Below are positions 57,644-64,000 of a DNA stretch of 64,000 nucleotides, piece by piece; position 1 is the first letter of the stretch; each line of letters opens with the position of its first letter. The stretch spans positions 102,468,984 to 102,532,983 of the forward strand of contig NC_073306.1 of NCBI RefSeq assembly GCF_027595985.1, read 5' to 3'. The DNA comes from Sorex araneus. Taxonomy: Eukaryota; Chordata; Mammalia; Eulipotyphla; Soricidae. A program made the position numbers and the translations under genes. The notes under the pieces were generated by a model. It was not told where the DNA came from. It was given only the letters and a program-made list of their open reading frames with translations, and searched no databases.

Positions 57644-58696
57644 TATTAATTTGCAGACATTAAGCCATTTGCAGCTGACAATAAATGGGAACTCTGGAAT
57701 ATTTCTCTACCCTTAAAAAGAATAAGGGAAATCTGAAATGTCATCAGGTTAACTATAACAAAATATTTCATTGTATTTCTTATTAAAAATTTATTCACAT
57801 GGAATGATCAATAACTATTTCTTGCATTGAGAACATTTGCCTTGCCTCCTGCCCCCCCCCTGCCCGAACCCCTCGGTGCCCTGTGATTTTATAATCCTTT
57901 CTTTTCATAGAGCTGGAAATCTTTTTTTTTTTTAATCTCTCTTTTATATTCTCATCTTTCCTGCCCCCGTCAGCTCTTTATTCTCTGAATTTGGGGCAGT
58001 TTTATCCATTTTCATACTCAGCAGTGCCAATCAAACCTCCATATTTAAACTTGGCTTTTCTGAATCTAGCATTTCTAATTAACCTCTAAAACATTTTTCC
58101 TTTAGTATGAAATTCAGCCACTGAGATCAAACTTGTTATCCTGTCTTGTTGTTGTTGTTGTTGTTGGCTTTGGGGCTCAAATCATGATTCTCAGGGGCTA
58201 CTCCTTGCTCTGCACCCAGGAATTACTCCTGACGGTGCTTGGGGACCACATGGGATGCCAGGAATCAAACCCGGTCAGCAAAGACTGTGCCTGCTCTACT
58301 GCCTTCTCTTGTTCAAACCAGTATCATCTTCTGATACTTCTGTTTATTTGGTGTAACATTGGTATTGTTAATGGTTCAGAATATTCTGAACAGGATTTGG
58401 ATGGAGATTGAGCAGAAGCTAAAACTATATTCTCTATAAGAAAAGCACTAGGACATAGTATTATATAGACTTTGAAAAAAACCCTTTTAGCTTTCCTTCA
58501 ATGCTTTTGTCTATTTCATTGTCTAGCCATTTGACTTTTTGGAGAGGTACGGTTACATAAAAATAGGAAAATTCTTTCCTAGAAGACTATTATTTTAATA
58601 CTCCTTTTCTGACTACAACTAATCCATAACAAGAAATATCTTTGATAATTGGAATTAAACACATGATTTAAATAATATATTGCATTAATTTGGTAG
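57644..58696. other. Probable intron, one SINE only
   Basis: Apart from the SINE at 58158-58310 and a (TTG)n run at about 58146-58166 I see no feature. Confidence 0.45.
58158..58310 (-). repeat. Type A SINE, head truncated
   Basis: 'ctcaggggctactccttgct', 'aattactcctgacggtgctt', 'accacatgggatgccaggaa' are the reversed type A body. The head end is decayed. Confidence 0.8.
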
Positions 58697-58803
58697 GTAA
58701 ATTCTGAATCCCAAGAGCAAGAAAAGATACTGTCTCCAGATTTTCTTTCAGTTGACCAAATCACTGAACTGCTGCTATCAGAGAGTATAGATGAAATTCA
58801 ACA
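58697..58803 (+). CDS. Candidate coding exon 2 of the host gene
   Basis: A 107-bp open segment lies between acceptor 'ttggtag' and donor CAACA|GTAAGT. In phase 0, which matches exon 1, it encodes VNSESQEQEKILSPDFLS then VDQITELLLSESIDEIQ, a charged, Leu-rich sequence likely to be helical. The codon before it is TAG, so the frame opens exactly at the splice site. The acceptor pyrimidine tract is weak, which lowers certainty. The exon ends in phase 2. No domain is recognised. Other exons between 49668 and here cannot be excluded. Confidence 0.6.
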
Positions 58804-58886
58804 GTAAGTACTTTACTATTGCAATCAATAGTTCTAATTCTGCATCTATAGGCTTTTTTTGCAAAATACATATTTTAGTTGTATAC

Positions 58887-58888
58887 CC

Positions 58889-58934
<46 letters not shown>
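58887..58934. repeat. (TC)n(AC)n microsatellite
   Basis: About 24 bp of TC followed directly by about 24 bp of AC. Confidence 0.95.
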
Positions 58935-58969
58935 ATCTGACTATAGTACACAAAAATTCTTAGAAGACT

Positions 58970-59150
58970 GACTTTGGGGCCAGAAGGAGGGGAAGGAGGA
59001 AGATTTGGGCCACTTCCTGGGATGCTTAGCACTGGCTCTCTGCTCAGGGATCATTTCTGGCAGTGCTTGGGGATAAATGTGTTGTAATCAATTCCAGGTT
59101 GGCCATGTATAATGGAAGCACCATGTCCACTATACTGTCTCTCATACTCC
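58970..59150 (-). repeat. Old type A SINE
   Basis: 'tctgctcagggatcatttct', 'ggcagtgcttggggataaat', 'caattccaggttggccatgt' in reversed type A order. The left part is replaced by a G/A-rich stretch. Confidence 0.7.
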
Positions 59151-60461
59151 ACAACTGACTTTTTTGCAGTGCTTTAAGATCTTAATGGGAGAAACATATT
59201 GCAAATCAATTTGCTAACATTAACCAGAAGTAGAGATGCACTATTTCTAAAATCAGCACTTAGTATAATTTTCTTATGCTTTGCTCTTTATTAATAAAAC
59301 TGATAGTCAATCTGGATAAGAACCTAAAGGACCAGAAGTCTCATCATAATAAAAGTTGTGTTGTTTTATATTGCTAATCAACACATTTATTATTTTGAAA
59401 ATCCTGAATACTAACCACCCACCTATGATTTTTATTGGATATACTTAGCCAACAGAGTACTCTGATATCACACACTTTGCTTATCAATATAAACATAACT
59501 GAATTTTCAGGCAATATAAAAATATGTTTACATTTTATTTTTATGGGCATTGATTTCTATAATTGATCATTTACCTATAACTCTTATTAAATAGACCCAC
59601 CAACACACATTTTTAAAGTTATTTTTAGTAGTCACTCATTTTAAATATCATTTTGCTATAATAATGGAACCTCGCTGGCCATAACATGGAGAGAATGGGG
59701 ATAATGCAGTATTCTGTATTATGGTGTCTAATGTAAGATTTCTGCAGGCCAATTCTCCATATATAAGCAGGGTATTGTGAACCATAATGGACAAATAGAA
59801 AATGATGCTGTCAGTGGTTATCATTTGCAAATCTTACAAATACTATGGAATTGAGGTGATTTACAACTGAGAAGAAAATATGACAGATATAGCAGCTGGA
59901 AGAGAAATCTGAGAAAGGAAAGCATATTAAGAGCAGGCGAATGACATTGACAGGCCTTTTCCTAAGATGTTGTTTACCACCAGTGCCTGCAAATCCTTCT
60001 AGAAATTCTGGTGATCTGTGATTGGCTGCATGACTTACTATGTGCATCTTTAAAAGGATTTGTCAGTCAATTAAAAATTTCACAGATTTTAAACAAGTAT
60101 ATCATGGTTAATTTACCATATTTATAGATGTAAATGTTCATTGGGAATTCTTATCTTTAGTATCACAATTTATTAGTAAAATGAATTTATTATATTAATA
60201 CTACTGATTATTTTGCTATTTGAATAATATTAGTTTCTATCTCTCACTACTTCCCAAATTTATTGATCATTAAAGTTAAAAGTATGTATTTAATACTCTA
60301 TAAAATAATAAAGTACATATGAAAAATCAAATATTTATTATAGCGTATTTTATGTTTTAAATATTAGATGAAGGATATTGTATTAAACGCAATTCATATT
60401 ACAAGAAAGATATTACAAACACGTCTTTTAGACTTTAGCTTACCAGATCTTGAATTGTTTT
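59151..60461. other. Probable intron, no feature seen
   Basis: AT-rich sequence without supported exon or named repeat. Confidence 0.45.
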
Positions 60462-60640
60462 CTTGTTTTAGTTTTTGGGCCACACTGAGCGATGCTCAGG
60501 GGTTACTCCTGCTTCTGCACTCAGGGATCACTCTTGGAAAAGGTTGGGAGACTATATGAAATGCCAGGGATTGAATCCAGGTTGGCCACATACAAGACAA
60601 GTGCCCTATTAGATGTACTATTGCTCTTGCCACCACACCT
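60462..60640 (-). repeat. Type A SINE, moderately diverged
   Basis: 'ttttgggccacactgagcga', 'tgctcaggggttactcctgc', 'gggattgaatccaggttggc' are the reversed type A sequence. No clean TSD was found. Confidence 0.88.
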
Positions 60641-60801
60641 TAAGTGTATGTATGTATGCCATACCTGTGTGACAGCCTTTTTTTTTCTCCTTAATTATTA
60701 TTAACTTTCTTCATTTTAAAATATCTAAATTCTTAAAGTATTTTCATCTTTAAAGTTGAGGTCTGTGGCAAAACTAAATGATATAGAGAGTGATACTAAA
60801 A

Positions 60802-60954
60802 TTAGAGTAGAGGCTCTCTTCATCCTGGGAGGAACCCGTGTTCTCTCTTGAGCGCATTACTCCTGCTGTTTTTCTTTTCCGCTTATCCCTTACTCCTTCC
60901 CTCAAAAACCCTCTAAAATAAAATCTGTTACTTAAAAAAAAAAAGTTAGAGTAG
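60802..60954 (+). repeat. Short retroposed transcript with poly(A), 9-bp TSD
   Basis: 'ttagagtag' at 60802-60810 and 60946-60954 brackets about 135 bp that end in 'ctaaaataaaatctg' and an A-run. The body ('catcctgggaggaacccgtg', 'ctcttgagcgcattactcct') matches nothing else in the window. It may be the 3' end of a host mRNA or of an LTR transcript. Confidence 0.65.
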
Positions 60955-63399
60955 CTATGAAAATAACCAGTTTTAATAGCAGGTTGACCTTTTTTAGAAT
61001 ATCTTACTCATAGAGTTCACCTAAAATAATCACAAATTTTAGGACATCAATTATGAATTAATGATAGCTGTGTTATATCAGGAGCCATTTCATTGTAAAG
61101 CAGTTGTCTTGAGTTTCTTTATCTGATTTATGTAACAAAATTCTGAAATGTTTACAATCACTCACTTTCCATTTAAAGTAGCATTATTATAAAGGGCAAT
61201 TATATACCTTTCAAAGTGACAGAAATATAATTTAGGTGTCCTGTCATCAAGTGACACTAGAGTGACAAAAATCGTAGTCTCTAAAGCTATGAACCTATTT
61301 AAATAACTTATAGGAAATCAGCACGTTTCCTTACCTTTTAAAATTAAAAGTTGTACTCCATGAAAGCAATCAACCAGGTGAAACATGAAAATATCATTAA
61401 AACATATTTTTGGAGTACATTTCAAGTGAAGTTAAATGTCTAGCCATATTCTCATGATGATCTAACTAATATTAGTCATATATGTTTAATGTAGCCCTGA
61501 TTTTATTTACCTATCTACCCAAATCATTTTTTTAAGAATTCAATTAAACAACAATTTAAACATAGAAATAACACTGAGCGATCTTTTAATAATCCTTCTT
61601 TAACAGCCTCCATGAGTAGTTAAGTACTTGCCATAAGGCGTGTTTCTATATATGCTATATTAGAAAAATTAAATGTATTGCTATTTTAAAAGCATGCAAA
61701 GTGATATAATATTTTACTGTAATTATTATAGTATTGCTTCCTATATCATGGTTATATATCATTCTCTTTTTCTTCAGTATTGCATATAGCTTGTAACAAT
61801 CACTCCCGTCTCTCACGTTCCATCTTCCCTTATTACCAAGAGAAAAGGTTTACAAATTTGCCAATAAAATGCATGGAAACTTCACATTCAAATTTGTGCT
61901 GCCAGCACCTTGATTCGAATGCTTTTTTGCATAATCCATTTGGAGTGAAATGACAAAATGAAGAATAGGAATGAAAATCTTTAGCCTGTAGTTCATATTG
62001 AAGGTTAAAATTCAAACTGTAGTCAGGAAAGTAATTGGATGTGGGAGGAGAGAATTTCTGAGACGTGAGTAAAGAAAGGTGTTGGGACCTCAATGAGATT
62101 CCATCAAAATTCACTAGTGCAAGTAGTTGTCTATATTAATAAATATAAAAGAAAAGAATAGCTGCAACCTTTTAGGTAAAATATTTCATTTTTAAAACAG
62201 TAATATGCAGAAAGCCAAAGAGTACAATTAAGAGAAAGATCTACGCATGGAAAACAAGAAAGCATTAGGTTAAAATTAATGATCAGAGACAGATCCACTG
62301 TATAAAATAAGAGATTAAAAAGAGGTGATAAAAATGTGTAGCTAAGAAGCTTTTAAAGAAAAAACAGGAAAAATGAGTGGACGAGAAAACCAGTGTAGAA
62401 GAATTTGGGTTGTTGAAAATCAAGTCAGTAGAATGGAAAGATTTAAGGTAACTTATTAAAGATGCAGATTAAAGCAAGCAGATCTTAGAATATCTCCAAG
62501 AGTAAACCATTTTAAAATAAGTGGAATAAAATTAAAGTTTCGATTTTAGTTGCATAAAATATCACGCATTACCTTCTCTGTGGGGTAAATCAAGTTACCT
62601 AGGGAGGAAAATAATCAAGCAGGCCTCAAAATTTTCCTTAGGAGCCTTAGAGAGCAGGAATCAGTAGAGGGATAAGTAGCCAAAATTTAGAGTGTCATTA
62701 GAATGTGATTTTAGAATAAAATACTTATAAGGGGCTTTATTTTAGTTTTTCCATCTGGATTTTATTTTTATGTATTGGGTAAGGTGGGATCTCATTTTCT
62801 CTACTGATAGCCAGTTCCCCACCCATATTTTTTTTTCTTTTAAGAATCATGGTTTCTTTTGCTGTTTTGAAATACTATTTCTGGTGTATCCAAGTTCCCA
62901 TATATTTAGGGTCATATATTTGGGGTTTGTTTCTGTACTTTCTACCTCTTCCATTAATTCTATTAAAATACCATAAGTCTCTATACTGTATGCTTTTGTA
63001 CTTTCACTTAAGATTAAATGAACTTGTATCTTAAATATAAAAAGATAATTCTTGCAGTTAAATAACTGTTGAGTAAATTGAAGATATCTGAAACTTAGCC
63101 TCCCATCTTCCGAAGTACCTGCCTATTCATATCTGCTTTGCTTTAACCATTTGAATTCTGGCTTAACAAATGTCCCAGAATATTTTTAATTATGTGTAGC
63201 AGAAAAAAAAGCTTACAAAGATCTCAAAAAAATAAGTCTAGACACACATAATCACATAAAATACCACAAAATGGAATATATAGATTTAATCCATAGTTGG
63301 CTGACTCAAAACCTTAAAAACGGATCAAAACTGATTCCTTTATGGTTTTAATGGCTGTCAGGAAGAACTGTTTATTTTTTGTGTGTTTTTCTTCCACAG
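60955..63399. other. Probable intron, no feature seen
   Basis: AT-rich, no repeat that I can name. The 93-codon minus-strand frame at 61833-62114 has no recognisable domain. Confidence 0.45.
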
Positions 63400-63441
63400 A
63401 AGAAATTCATTCTTTTATGAATTGAAACAATGGATATTAAA
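63400..63441 (+). CDS. Candidate coding exon 3 of the host gene
   Basis: A strong acceptor (T-rich tract ending 'gtttttcttccacag') precedes a frame that continues exon 2 in the right phase: the two leftover bases CA plus the first A make Gln, then RNSFFYELKQWIL. A donor AAA|GTTAGT at 63442 would end it in the same phase; GTTAGT is a weak match. If unspliced, the frame stops at TAA 63509-63511. The phase match and the acceptor support it; the right edge is uncertain. Confidence 0.45.
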
Positions 63442-64000
63442 GTTAGTTAAACAATGCAATTTTTTCCAAAATTTGTTTCATCCTACAATATTTATTATTC
63501 TTATCATATAATTTATTTCAATATTATAAGTTACAAGAACTTCATTTTTATAGACATATGCACATTCCCTCAGAAACAGCATATAAATAACATGGAAATT
63601 TCCATCTTTGTAAATGATGGAAATTCCATCTTTGTCAAAATAAAGAGAATTTTGAAAACCCCAACCTCAAAATATAACAATGCTTTCCAGAAGTCTTAAA
63701 AACCTTTAGAAGTGTAGTAGAAAATAGAAGGATGCACAAGCTTTTAGATCTTACAATGAGCTAAAAAATTATATGTATTTTTCCGGGAGAGGTGAAAATT
63801 TTGACACTGATTTTCAAACACCCTTGTTTGCAACAGCAGGATATATAGGCTTAGAACAGATACTACCACATTTATAGGAAACATGGTTTAAGTGATAGAA
63901 AAAATGTCTCTGCCATGGTTATAAAAATATTTCCCTCATTTATTAAAATAAAAATAAAACCAACAAAAATTGACAAAAGCTAATTTCACACAGAAAGTGA
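63442..64000. other. Probable intron or gene end, no feature seen
   Basis: AT-rich sequence. A near-duplicate of 'ggaaattccatctttgt' occurs at about 63595-63638, a small local tandem duplication. Confidence 0.4.

Overview
The window is mammalian nuclear DNA, almost certainly from a shrew (Sorex or a close relative). It is AT-rich, has no operon structure, and is packed with retrotransposons. The strongest marker is a tRNA-headed SINE (head motif 'gatagcacagcgggtaggg', later 'gttcgattcc') present in roughly 30 copies on both strands, which fits the SOR SINE described from Sorex. An RTE-clade LINE of the kind reported from the common shrew supports the same host.

Layout. 1-20 kb: intergenic DNA with SINEs, two L1 3' ends, a 1.4 kb GC-rich composite retroposon (9459-10892) and microsatellites. 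20.9-23.8 kb: two diverged RTE LINE copies in head-to-head orientation, each interrupted by a SINE with target-site duplications (TSDs). 25.6-35.3 kb: one L1 bounded by an 8-bp TSD that has taken four later insertions: a young class II (betaretrovirus-like) endogenous retrovirus with two identical 344-bp LTRs, a SINE, a composite retroposon and a ~570-bp RTE-tailed element. 35.3-49 kb: old L1, SINEs and a complete 677-bp composite retroposon (40774-41450). 49.4-50.0 kb: a CpG island with a perfect RFX X-box and a first coding exon. A second good exon candidate at 58697-58803 and a third at 63400 join it in phase, so the last 14 kb is probably the 5' part of one host gene, possibly ciliary, whose name I do not recognise.

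How the parts relate. Two LINE machineries appear to share one set of non-autonomous elements. The same tRNA-derived head is joined either to a body ending in an A-tail (type A, L1-like mobilisation) or to a body whose last ~60 bp match the 3' end of the RTE LINE and end in short tandem repeats (type B, RTE-like mobilisation). A separate family joins a GC-rich 5' module directly to an L1 3' UTR and has no coding capacity. At least three TSD-flanked copies lie here. These composite elements and the head-sharing SINE system are the best candidates for something under-described.

The retrovirus keeps protease, a frameshift site, reverse transcriptase, RNase H and integrase, with one in-frame stop. 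It lacks recognisable gag and almost all of env. Its leader has three tandem units, each with a splice-donor-like motif, and an 18-bp inverted repeat that would pair with the 5' LTR poly(A) signal. All calls were made by eye from the sequence; no database search was run.
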